A DNA stretch of 64,000 nt, taken from assembly GCA_964586145.1 (NCBI GenBank), contig CAZPHH010000012.1:8344-72343 (forward strand), written 5' to 3'. Positions 26,974 to 35,119 of this stretch are shown here, piece after piece. This stretch comes from JAFGJQ01 sp964586145 (GTDB taxonomy: Bacteria > Planctomycetota > Phycisphaerae > UBA1845). Position 1 is the stretch's first letter. The number at the start of each line of letters is the position of its first letter. The position numbers and the translations under genes are program-made. Below the pieces are notes generated by a model. It ran no database searches, was not told the origin of the DNA, and saw only the letters and a program-made list of their open reading frames with translations.

Positions 26974-28112
26974 TCGCCGCTCCGTACAACGGTTTCCACG
27001 ATCAGCCCGCGATTCCTGTAATCCGTCCAGTGCCGGGTGCCGAATCGCCCGGCCTCCGCGTAGCTCCGCGGGCCGGCCTCCTGCTCGCCGAACTTCGCCT
27101 GGGCCAGATCCAGGTAGCGCAGGGCGGCCGGGTCACGCTCCAGCAGGTTCTCGTAGCACCATGCGTCGCAGGCGAGCGGGTCCACGCCGGCCACGACCGT
27201 ATTTCCATCCTTTACATCCGAGAGGCTGCCGCCGGTGGGGCCGTTCCTCATCATGACCCTCGTGCCGTCCACGATCGTGAGGGTGGGGCTCAGCATGAGG
27301 CCCAGGTCGCTGATGATGTCGTGAATGGCCTGGTGGAACTGGTTCCGCCGGCCGCCCAGCAGCCCGTACCAGTTCTTCAGGCCCATCGACGCGTAGCAGA
27401 GGTTGTGGTCCTTGATGATCGGGATGCCGATGACTTTGTTCGCCTCCCGCAACGGCTCCCAGAACACAGGCCAGGTGCCCAGCGCCTCGTGCCGGGCCGG
27501 GTCTGGCCGGTACGGCGTGCCGTCCGGATTCGGCTCGCGGATGGCCAGCGGCGTGAAGTGGACGTTTGCCGGGATGAGCACCCGGGCCCCCTCACGCTGC
27601 GCCGCGTCCTGGATCCCCGACCGCGCAAAACAGTTGGGCGCCGCCTCGATGGGGTTGTCCGCCACCAGCACTCTCGACGCGCCCGCCTCGCGGCAGAGGC
27701 GAATGACCGCGCGCACCACGTCCGGGTTGGTGGTGGCGGCAAACTGCGGGGCCCGCTCAAACCCGACGTTCGGCTTGAGAAGCACCACGTCACCCTTGCG
27801 AATGAAGCGCGACAATCCCGGACCCCCGTTCAGGCCGCCGACGGCCGCCCGCACCATCTTCTCGACGGTCTGCGGGTCCAGGGCGCCCCCCCGGGCTATG
27901 CTGATCCGCGGCGCCGACACGGGATAGTCCACCGTCGCGAAGTAATTCGGCAAGCGCTGCGGCGACGGCTGCCGGAGCCCGGCCTTGCCCGTCGGGTCAT
28001 ACAACCACAGGGCCCCGCCCGTCGCGGCCCCGGCGGCGACCAGGGTGGCGCCCCCGCGACGCAGAAACTCGCGGCGGGACATGCCGGTTCCAATTGGCGG
28101 TGATTCTGACAT
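26970..28112 (-). CDS. Tat-exported DUF362 protein
   Basis: The 380-residue protein has a twin-arginine signal (MSRREFLRRGG) and a DUF362 domain: GDVVLLKPNVGFE, TNPDVVRAVIRLCREAG, VADNP, KVIGIPIIKDHN and TIVDGTRVMMRNGPTGG, with the aspartate/asparagine pattern of that family. DUF362 proteins often accompany iron-sulfur proteins, but their reaction is not known to me. The start at ATG 28112 has GGGGAAG ahead. ATG 28082, directly at MSRREF, is possible. It overlaps the polyferredoxin gene by 4 bp and follows the DUF6599-like gene by 25 bp. Confidence 0.87.
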   Translation of the reverse strand: MSESPPIGTGMSRREFLRRGGATLVAAGAATGGALWLYDPTGKAGLRQPSPQRLPNYFATVDYPVSAPRISIARGGALDPQTVEKMVRAAVGGLNGGPGLSRFIRKGDVVLLKPNVGFERAPQFAATTNPDVVRAVIRLCREAGASRVLVADNPIEAAPNCFARSGIQDAAQREGARVLIPANVHFTPLAIREPNPDGTPYRPDPARHEALGTWPVFWEPLREANKVIGIPIIKDHNLCYASMGLKNWYGLLGGRRNQFHQAIHDIISDLGLMLSPTLTIVDGTRVMMRNGPTGGSLSDVKDGNTVVAGVDPLACDAWCYENLLERDPAALRYLDLAQAKFGEQEAGPRSYAEAGRFGTRHWTDYRNRGLIVETVVRSGE

Positions 28113-28137
28113 CACGCACTTCCCCGTCGGTCCGCGC

Positions 28138-29982
28138 TCAGTTCGCCCTGGACAGCAGTGTCCGCGCGAACGCAATCGCCTTCTCCTCCGACAGCGTCGC
28201 GTCGTTCGAACCGCTGACCCCGCCCAGGTGATTCTCCACCACGACCACCGCGTCCACGACTCCCCCCACCTCCCCTACGACAAGGTCAAACCCTTCCCGC
28301 GTCTCACGCCGGATCAACCGGCCGTGCTCCTGGAAGAACGCCGCATACGCCTCGAAGGTCGCCCGGGCCGCCGCCGCATCCTTCGCCCGATGGACGAATG
28401 TCGTGTAGGTGACATCGCCGGCCCGGTACTCCGCCCGGAACACGTCGTTGAGAAAGTCCAGGCTGAACGCGTCCGTGGCCTCGTAGCCGAAGCTGCCGGC
28501 GACCCGATCCTCCGCCGGGAGCAGGTCGTCCGCCCACAGCCGACGCTCTTCGTCGGGCACGGCCTTGGCCACCGCTCGAGCAACGGCCAGTGCCGCGTCG
28601 GCCAGCTCTTCCGAACCGTCCGACGCCTCCACCCGCACGTAACTCCCGCCCTTCCAGAAGAACACGCCGCCCGGCGTTGCGTACCCCTCGCGGCCGACGT
28701 CGATCGACCGGGGCTCGCTGCTCATCTCCGCGCGATAGATGCCGAACGCGTTGTCCGGCGCGCCCATGTCGTACCAGTATACGTCGATGAACCGCCCCGG
28801 ATCGCGGCTGTCGCTGTACGTGCCGAACACCATGCGAGCCATGTGAAACGCCAGGTAGAGATCCGCCCGGCCATTGATCTTCTCCCACAGGTCTTCCGGC
28901 GTGTACACGCGGAGGCCGGCCGCATCCCCCCAGCCGGGCAGATCGACCGACGGCAACAGCGATCCGTCTGCCGCCTCGGCCACCGTGGATTCCACGGATA
29001 TCGGCCCCGCGACGCCGGCGTCCGCCACTAGCGCCCACGCCATCTGCGAGACGACCGCCATGTCCGAACCCACCACCCCGTACACCCGCGGGCCAGCGGC
29101 AAACACCGCGACCTGCCGGCCGTCGAAATCCCCCGCCAGCAGGGGCGAGTCCGGCCCACCGGGTCGGGACTGCACCCGACCTTCGGACGACAGGAACGCC
29201 TCGAAGCGATCCATCAGGTCCGATGCCCGGGCGGCCGAGCCCGGCTCGGTGACAAAGGCAGTCACTCCTGAACCGTAGTCGGCCAGGAACGCGCGATCGA
29301 GGAAATCCCAGCCCACCGCACCGTGGGCCACGTAGCGAAAGCTCCCGGGCACCCGATCCGAGGCCGGCAACACCAACTCCGCCCAGAACGGGAGACCGTA
29401 ACGCAACTGCACACCCGCCAGCGCATCCGCAATGGCCTGAACCGTCGGGTCTGATTCCGTCACCGTGGATCGATCGAATTCCGTGTAGTGCCGACCCGCC
29501 CAAAACCCACCGCCGGCCTGCGTGCGCCAGCCGCCGCACCCGACGGCCAACGGCCCCCACTCCGCCGGTCGCGACGCGATGAAAAGCCCAAACGCGTTTT
29601 CCGGGGCGCCGGCGTCGTAGATGGTCACCCGCACCTGCTGCGCCGCGTCCGCGAGGTTCTCGTAGCGACCGACAAAGACCTGCTCCACGCCGTAGGCCGC
29701 CGGCACGTCAGAGGGGTCCACCTGGAGCGTCCGGACTTCCGACCAACCGGCCGTCCCCAGCGCGGGCAGCATCCGCTGCGCGACCAGAAGGGCCCGGTCC
29801 GGGGAGACTCTCTCGTTGCCCGGGGCAATCTCGAAAAGCGGCGCGCTCTCGTACGTCATCACGACCACGCATGCCACCACGACGGCCGCCGCGATCAGCA
29901 GCACAATCCCGCCGCTCGCCTTCTCGCGCGACGAAACCCGCTCCCGCGGTCTCATATACCGGCGTTCAAGGAACGTGGGCAT
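28138..29982 (-). CDS. Membrane-anchored protein with duplicated DUF6599-like domain
   Basis: This 614-residue protein has one N-terminal transmembrane helix (about 25-44), so the bulk lies outside the cytoplasm. It then has two copies of a domain. Matching motifs are APENAFGLFIASRP with APDNAFGIYRAEMS, and SDRVPGSFRYVA with EDRVAGSFGYEA. I associate this with DUF6599, a family often next to DUF362 and iron-sulfur genes. No cofactor motif is visible. It is the first gene of the five-gene leftward redox block. The start at ATG 29982 is uncertain. ATG 29955 (MRPRERVS) is possible, and neither has a strong ribosome site. Confidence 0.72.
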   Translation of the reverse strand: MPTFLERRYMRPRERVSSREKASGGIVLLIAAAVVVACVVVMTYESAPLFEIAPGNERVSPDRALLVAQRMLPALGTAGWSEVRTLQVDPSDVPAAYGVEQVFVGRYENLADAAQQVRVTIYDAGAPENAFGLFIASRPAEWGPLAVGCGGWRTQAGGGFWAGRHYTEFDRSTVTESDPTVQAIADALAGVQLRYGLPFWAELVLPASDRVPGSFRYVAHGAVGWDFLDRAFLADYGSGVTAFVTEPGSAARASDLMDRFEAFLSSEGRVQSRPGGPDSPLLAGDFDGRQVAVFAAGPRVYGVVGSDMAVVSQMAWALVADAGVAGPISVESTVAEAADGSLLPSVDLPGWGDAAGLRVYTPEDLWEKINGRADLYLAFHMARMVFGTYSDSRDPGRFIDVYWYDMGAPDNAFGIYRAEMSSEPRSIDVGREGYATPGGVFFWKGGSYVRVEASDGSEELADAALAVARAVAKAVPDEERRLWADDLLPAEDRVAGSFGYEATDAFSLDFLNDVFRAEYRAGDVTYTTFVHRAKDAAAARATFEAYAAFFQEHGRLIRRETREGFDLVVGEVGGVVDAVVVVENHLGGVSGSNDATLSEEKAIAFARTLLSRAN

Positions 29983-30101
29983 GGTCGATGTCCGTCAGTC
30001 GTCTCGAGGCAACAGGCCCGCAACGGCAAAGTGTACCCCATGCAGGTACACCCCCGTCAAGTCGTTGACGCCGGAACGCCCGCGAACCCGGAACCCTGTC
30101 C

Positions 30102-32492
30102 TTAATCCGGGCGCGCGTCCGGAGCTTGTCGCAGTTTGTCCACTTTTGCCTGAATGCTCTCGCGCTTGCGGAGGCTGAAGCGTTGAACCACCTCCCACTC
30201 CGGGCGTGCGTCATCGAGCGCCAAAGCGTGTTCGTACGCCTCGATGGCACGCTCGCGCGCATCGCGAACGGGTGATTCCGGCTCGATGACAAAGAAAACA
30301 TAAACATCGCCGAGGCGCTCGTAGTCGTCCGGCGACGATGGGTATAACTCGACGATTCGCTGAGCGGCTGCGACCGCCTGCGCGTGCATGTTCGGGTCCG
30401 CGGCATCTTCTGCCAGGGCCATCCGGGCGCGGACCAGATCTCTCCAGAGCCGAAGCGAGAGAGGATCGCGTCGCAACGCCGATTCAAGCCGCGCGACCGC
30501 CTCCGTAAGGGCCAGGTGACGACCGCCGGCCATTTCCGCATAGACAACGGCGAAGCGAGCCAGCTCGGCCAGGGCCGTCGGGTCCAGCCTGTCCGCCTCT
30601 GCCGCACGCGCGTAGGCCCGGTAGATCGGTTGCTTCGCCAGGTCGAGCGCGGGGACCATCGGCAGGCGCTGCCGCGCCTCCGCGAGAAACGCCCTTGCCT
30701 GCGCCACCGGACGAACCACAAACGCCACGACCGCCACAAGCCCAACCACACCCACGCCAACCGGCGCCCATCGAGCCGTGACCGATTGGGGCGTCGCGGG
30801 CCTGACCGGCGCCCGCACCGCCGCCGCCAGCCCCACCAGGGCGAAGAACGTGGTCATCGTCGACGGCACAAGGAGCGAAAAGTTCACCAGGTCGGAGAGC
30901 AAGAACGCCAACAGGCCGCAATTCAGCAGCAGCGGCAATCGCGGCAGCGGCTTGTCCTGGAATCGGGCAAAGACATTCGTCTCCAATGCCGCCAGGAAGA
31001 ACGTGGGGATCCACAACAGCAACGGAAACCCGGTGTTGTAGAGGAGATAAGAAGATTCCGAACTGCCCAGCAGAAACAGACGCGGAACGAAGACACCCAG
31101 GATCAGCAGAACCCCCCAGGCGAGGGGGCGGCCGGGCGGCCAGACCTGCTCATCCGGATCGCCGAGCGCCCGCGGCGGACGGTCATCAAACGGAGCCGGC
31201 CGGATCAGCACCCACGATCCGCCGACCAGCATCAACACCACGCCGGCCAGCCCCGGCAGCCCCCAATCCGCCGCCGCGGAAACGAGGAAGTTGTGCGGGT
31301 TCTTCACTTCCTCCGGGCTCTCGATGGGCTTGTAGCTCACATAGTGCCGGCCAAAGTTCTCCATCCCCACCCCGGTCAGCGGATGGTCGGCAATCATCCG
31401 AGCACTGGCCGTCCAGTACTGCCAACGGAAACTCAGCGACGCCCCCGGCAGCGAATCCCGAACCACCCCGTGCGTCACAACCGCAGCCACCGCTCCCAGC
31501 ACGCAGGACCAACCCAACCCGAACGCGAGCCGACGGTGCCGATGAAGCCAGCGCCCCGCCCACTCGAAGGCGCCGCCCAGCACGGCCACCACCGCGATGG
31601 CCAGAAACGCGCCCAGGCTTCCCGTCGTGACGGTGACCGCCAGCACGCCGAAGGCGAGCAGCCCGGTGATGACCGCGAAAATCGCCCGAAACGGAGGCCC
31701 CGCCCGCGTCGCAGCCGGCCTCCCCGCGGAATCCGCGGGGTTCGGTCGCCCCCGCTCGCCGACCCGAGCGTCCGGCCTCCCGGGCGCCCCAGACCGCGCC
31801 GACGTCGTGGAACCACACCACTTCCCGACCGCCAGCGCCAGGCCCGCGAAGGCCGCCAGCACCAGGTACGCTCCGGCCACGTTGCTGTGCCACGTGTACC
31901 CGGTGGCCTCCTGAGCGGCCAGACGACGTTCGTATGCCTCGACCTGCGGTGAATCCAGCGATACACCCTGGCGGGCCCAGATTGCCTCGCGATGCTCGTG
32001 GTAGAGCCGCTTCGTCTCCTCGAAGCTGAAGAACTTTTGCTCCAGGCATTGCCCGGCGTTGGCCACGGCGGATGCCAGCACCACGCAGAGGGTCAAACGC
32101 ACCTGCCAGGGGCGGCGCACAAGCTGCGTCAGGGTGATGGCCAGGACCGGCATGGCCAGCCAGTCCACGGTGGCGTTGATGGCCAACCGCCGGTTGCCCG
32201 CAAAGAAGCAGGACACGGCCGCCGCAACCACGACCACCAGGAACCCCCACTCCAGACCCGTGCGGCGGTATCGGACACGCGAACCGACTGCCCGAGCCGC
32301 CAGCCACAGCCCGGCCGCGGCCAGAATGGCACAGTCGATCACGAGTGTTCGGACCGGCGACGGATCCGCCAGCCCCTCGCCTGGATACGTGAAGGGCGAG
32401 CCGGCCGATTCGTAGGTTTCCCCGATCAACGGGCGCAGGCCGACGACGACCAGAAGGACAAAAAAACCGATGGATTCCAGGACACGTGCCAC
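30102..32492 (-). CDS. O-antigen ligase family protein with C-terminal TPRs
   Basis: This 796-residue protein has about twelve transmembrane helices over the first about 600 residues. The large outer loop carries the Wzy_C/WaaL signature (ADHPLTGVGMENFGRHYVS, and NPHNFLVSAAADWGLPG with the key His). The last about 180 residues are soluble and helical with TPR-like units (LDPTALAELARFAVVYAEMA, YPSSPDDYERLGDVYVFF). Such proteins join or polymerise lipid-linked glycans at the outer face of the inner membrane. The deacetylase and glycosyltransferase elsewhere in the window fit the same envelope work. It stands alone on this strand. Confidence 0.88.
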   Translation of the reverse strand: MARVLESIGFFVLLVVVGLRPLIGETYESAGSPFTYPGEGLADPSPVRTLVIDCAILAAAGLWLAARAVGSRVRYRRTGLEWGFLVVVVAAAVSCFFAGNRRLAINATVDWLAMPVLAITLTQLVRRPWQVRLTLCVVLASAVANAGQCLEQKFFSFEETKRLYHEHREAIWARQGVSLDSPQVEAYERRLAAQEATGYTWHSNVAGAYLVLAAFAGLALAVGKWCGSTTSARSGAPGRPDARVGERGRPNPADSAGRPAATRAGPPFRAIFAVITGLLAFGVLAVTVTTGSLGAFLAIAVVAVLGGAFEWAGRWLHRHRRLAFGLGWSCVLGAVAAVVTHGVVRDSLPGASLSFRWQYWTASARMIADHPLTGVGMENFGRHYVSYKPIESPEEVKNPHNFLVSAAADWGLPGLAGVVLMLVGGSWVLIRPAPFDDRPPRALGDPDEQVWPPGRPLAWGVLLILGVFVPRLFLLGSSESSYLLYNTGFPLLLWIPTFFLAALETNVFARFQDKPLPRLPLLLNCGLLAFLLSDLVNFSLLVPSTMTTFFALVGLAAAVRAPVRPATPQSVTARWAPVGVGVVGLVAVVAFVVRPVAQARAFLAEARQRLPMVPALDLAKQPIYRAYARAAEADRLDPTALAELARFAVVYAEMAGGRHLALTEAVARLESALRRDPLSLRLWRDLVRARMALAEDAADPNMHAQAVAAAQRIVELYPSSPDDYERLGDVYVFFVIEPESPVRDARERAIEAYEHALALDDARPEWEVVQRFSLRKRESIQAKVDKLRQAPDARPD

Positions 32493-32619
32493 GATGACCG
32501 AAGAGGGTAGCCCAAACCGGTCGGGATTTCGATACGACCGATAACCGGCCCCGTACCGATCCCCCCGGCAGCGGCCCGAACCAAGGGGTAGCTAAAGCCA
32601 ACCGACCCCGCCGTCGATG

Positions 32620-32711
32620 ATCGCCGCAGAGGCTGTGGGTCTTTGCTCGAAAGAGCGAACAGCCTGAAACGGGGACCCGAGTAACGGCGAGCTCGGGTCC
32701 CCCATTTTTTT
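32620..32711 (+). ncRNA. Structured RNA candidate ending in an intrinsic terminator
   Basis: A hairpin AGGCTGT (32630-32636)/ACAGCCT (32659-32665) encloses GCTC-GAAA-GAGC (32645-32656), a GNRA tetraloop, with a one-sided bulge GGGTC (32637-32641). It is followed by the terminator stem at 32671-32702 and a run of seven T. The bulge can pair with GACCC (32674-32678) in the 5' arm of the terminator, which would be a switch-like alternative. No coding gene lies upstream on this strand, so it may be a small RNA or a leader. I could not match it to a known class. Confidence 0.4.
32671..32711 (+). terminator. Intrinsic terminator
   Basis: GGGGACCCGAG (32671-32681) pairs perfectly with CTCGGGTCCCC (32692-32702) around TAACGGCGAG, followed after two bases by TTTTTTT (32705-32711). 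It is the most typical Rho-independent terminator in the window and acts on the + strand, although the nearest gene upstream runs the other way. Confidence 0.8.
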
Positions 32712-33046
32712 CCCCCGCCTCGCAACACCGGCCACGCTGAACATTTCGCATCCGGCCACGAGAAATACCTCATTCGAGTGCCGCGCCAAACGCCCGGCCC
32801 ATTGCCCGGCAGGGGGACATCGCGCCAGAAACGGCTCAAACGGGAGGCAACCAGAGCGGGCCGGAACCGGCACGGAAAATGCCCAAGCCAACGTGCGAAG
32901 CCGGACGGACGGATCCCGACCTGCCCGGACCCGAGCGTCGGACGGGCATCCCTGGTCGAGGTCGCATCCAGACGACCGGACGCAAGAGCGGCCGAAAACG
33001 ACACGGATCGCTCGTGACGGGAAACACGTGTGGGGAAGATTCTCAC

Positions 33047-33076
33047 CTGACTTTTCCCCCCGTGCCTGACTAAGAT
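33047..33076 (+). promoter_or_regulatory. Candidate promoter of the nadE leader
   Basis: CTGACT (33047-33052) and TAAGAT (33071-33076) with an 18-base spacer, each 4 of 6 with the sigma-70 consensus. A transcript from about 33082 would begin right before the structured leader of nadE. Confidence 0.4.
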
Positions 33077-33081
33077 AGTGA

Positions 33082-33218
33082 TGGAGACCTTGAGACTATC
33101 GTTCCCGGAAGTGCCGGGGCGTTAACGATCCCAAGACAGGGCCAACGGCAACAAAGTCCTTCCTCTGCAATCCCCTCTCCGGCCCGAACAATGGAAGGAC
33201 GCCGTTGGCCTTTCTTTT
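33082..33218 (+). ncRNA. Structured leader or attenuator upstream of nadE
   Basis: The first stem is ATCGTT (33098-33103)/AACGAT (33124-33129), enclosing CCCGG-AAGTG-CCGGG. The second is a long terminator-like hairpin: GGCCAACGGC (33140-33149) pairs perfectly with GCCGTTGGCC (33201-33210), and inside it GTCCTTCC (33156-33163) pairs with GGAAGGAC (33193-33200). TTTCTTTT follows at 33211-33218. The position, 110 bases before nadE, suggests transcription attenuation. The alternative is a free-standing small RNA. No known riboswitch class was recognised. Confidence 0.45.
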
Positions 33219-33327
33219 GCGCCGACATCGGCCGAAAGCGGCCCCACCCGTCCCGCCCGTGTCCCCCGGGAACCCTTCGGCGTAGAATCGTCCCGCCGCG
33301 GCCGAGGCAATTGCAGGACAACGAACC

Positions 33328-35043
33328 ATGAAAGTGGCCCTGGCCCAGACCAACCCGGTGGTGGGCGACATCGACGGAAACAGCCGGAAAATCCTCCGCT
33401 TCGTGCGCGACGCAGAACGGGTGGGCGCGGACCTCGTCGTCTTCCCAGAACTGGCCGTACTGGGCTACCCGCCCCGCGATCTCCTGCTCAAAAAGACCCT
33501 CATCCGCGACAACCTGGCCGCGGTGGAGCGAATCGCCGCGCAGACCGGACCCACGACCGTTGTGGTCGGCTACGCCCGGCCAAACGAAACGCCCAGGGGG
33601 AAAACCCTGTGGAACACCGCGGCCGTCTGCCGCGAGGGGCGGATTGTGGCCAACCACGGTAAGCACCTGCTGCCGACCTACGACGTTTTTGACGAATCGC
33701 GCTACTTCCAGCCGTGCCCGGAACTGGCGGTGGCCCGCGTTCCCGCGGGCGGGCGGGACGTGCCCGTCGGCGTCAGCATCTGCGAAGACCTCTGGAACGA
33801 AGAGCAACTCGACGGCCGGCGGCTCTACGACACCGACCCGATCCGCGCCCTGGTCAACGCGGGGGCCGAGCTTCTGCTGAACCTGTCCGCCTCGCCCTTC
33901 TACGTGGACAAGCAGGCCAGGCGAATAGACCTGTTCGGCAAACAGGTGGTTCGGTACGGCATCCCGCTGGTCTACGTGAACCAGGTCGGCGGCAATGACG
34001 ATCTGCTGTTCGACGGCGCCAGCGCGGTGCTTGCCGCGGACGGCTCGCTGATCGCACAAGCCAGGGCCTTCGAGGAAGACCTCCTCATTGTGGACCTGGA
34101 CAACCGCCCGGCCGGGCCGATCCACCCGTATCCGGGACCCGTCGCCGGCGTGTACGAGGCCCTGGTCATGGGCACCCGAGACTACGTGAACAAGTGCGGG
34201 TTCTCCGCGGTGGTGATCGGGCTGTCCGGCGGGATCGACTCCGCGGTGACGGCCGTGCTCGCGGCGGCGGCCCTGGGGCCGGACCGTGTACACACGGTGG
34301 CCATGCCGTCCCGCTTCAGCAGCGACCACAGCCTATCCGACGCGGCGGTCCTGGCCGGGAACCTGGGCGTGGACCACCGGGTGATTCCCATCGAGCGAAT
34401 GCATGCGGCCGTCGAGTCGGAACTGCGGCCGCATTTCGGCGACCGGGCCGCGGACGTAACGGAGGAGAATATCCAGGCGCGCGTCCGGGGCAACGTGCTG
34501 ATGTCGCTGTCCAACAAGTTCGGCTGGCTGCTGCTGACCACGGGCAACAAAAGCGAGCTGGCGGTGGGCTACTGCACGCTCTACGGAGACATGTGCGGCG
34601 GATTGGCCGTCATCTCTGACGTGCCCAAAACGATGGTGTACGACCTGGCCCGCTACGTCAACCAAGAGGCCGGCCGCGATCTCATTCCGAACGGCACCAT
34701 CACCAAGCCGCCCTCGGCGGAGCTTCGGCCGAACCAGACCGACCAGGACAGCTTGCCGCCGTACGACGTGCTGGACGCCATCTTGCGGCTGTACGTGGAG
34801 GAGGAGTTTTCCACGGACGAGATCGTCGCCCGCGGCTTCGAGCCGGCCGTGGTGAAGGACGTGATCCGCAAGGTGGACGTGAACGAATACAAGCGCAAGC
34901 AGGCCGCGGTGGGTCTGAAGGTCACCACCCGCGCGTTCGGCACCGGCCGGCGAATGCCGATCGCGGCGAAGTATGGGTGGGAAGAAGGCACGAAGGCACC
35001 CCCTGGCGGGGGGGCTTTTCAGACGCACGAAGGCACGAAGTAG
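33328..35043 (+). CDS. nadE: Glutamine-dependent NAD+ synthase
   Basis: The 571-residue enzyme makes NAD+ from deamido-NAD+, ATP and glutamine. The N-terminal nitrilase-type glutaminase (about 1-270) shows Glu in VVFPELAVLGYPP, Lys in HGKHLLPTYDVFDE and the nucleophile Cys in SICEDLW. The synthase part (about 290-545) has the ATP pyrophosphatase loop GLSGGIDSA, then TTGNKSELAVGYCTLYGD and GTITKPPSAELRPNQTDQD. The ATG at 33328 is the family start. The last about 20 residues (EEGTKAPPGGG, HEGTK) are outside the family and run into a dispersed repeat, so the original stop may have been lost. A structured leader lies just upstream. Confidence 0.96.
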   Translation: MKVALAQTNPVVGDIDGNSRKILRFVRDAERVGADLVVFPELAVLGYPPRDLLLKKTLIRDNLAAVERIAAQTGPTTVVVGYARPNETPRGKTLWNTAAVCREGRIVANHGKHLLPTYDVFDESRYFQPCPELAVARVPAGGRDVPVGVSICEDLWNEEQLDGRRLYDTDPIRALVNAGAELLLNLSASPFYVDKQARRIDLFGKQVVRYGIPLVYVNQVGGNDDLLFDGASAVLAADGSLIAQARAFEEDLLIVDLDNRPAGPIHPYPGPVAGVYEALVMGTRDYVNKCGFSAVVIGLSGGIDSAVTAVLAAAALGPDRVHTVAMPSRFSSDHSLSDAAVLAGNLGVDHRVIPIERMHAAVESELRPHFGDRAADVTEENIQARVRGNVLMSLSNKFGWLLLTTGNKSELAVGYCTLYGDMCGGLAVISDVPKTMVYDLARYVNQEAGRDLIPNGTITKPPSAELRPNQTDQDSLPPYDVLDAILRLYVEEEFSTDEIVARGFEPAVVKDVIRKVDVNEYKRKQAAVGLKVTTRAFGTGRRMPIAAKYGWEEGTKAPPGGGAFQTHEGTK

Positions 35044-35061
35044 GGTCCGCCGTGCGGACCA
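35032..35061 (+). repeat. 30-bp direct repeat with palindromic core, copy 1
   Basis: It is identical over 30 bases to 36186-36215. The core GGTCCGC-CGT-GCGGACC (35044-35060) is a perfect inverted repeat. It contains the nadE stop codon and extends the nadE reading frame. Further inverted copies lie at 36124-36140 and 37437-37453. Confidence 0.85.
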
Positions 35062-35119
35062 GGGTGCGGCGCGCCCCGGCGTGCGCTATGCAAGCAGAGG
35101 AGACCGGGGAGCGCGGGCC

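Larger units (their letters stand above)
32493..33327. other. Long non-coding region with two structured RNAs
   Basis: These 835 bases separate the O-antigen ligase start from nadE. There is no credible open frame. It holds the terminator-ended candidate RNA at 32620-32711 and a second leader at 33082-33218. Between them (32712-33046) I see nothing I can name. Confidence 0.6.

Noticed and set aside
23542..27021. 1159-codon open frame on the + strand
   Set aside because: It is antisense to the Tat aldo/keto reductase and polyferredoxin genes, whose motifs are clear. Long antisense frames are expected in GC-rich coding DNA.
32620..33218. Known riboswitch class, 6S or SRP RNA
   Set aside because: The sequences lack the conserved cores of the TPP, SAM, cobalamin, c-di-GMP, NAD-I or SRP RNAs that I know. 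They are reported only as unassigned structures.
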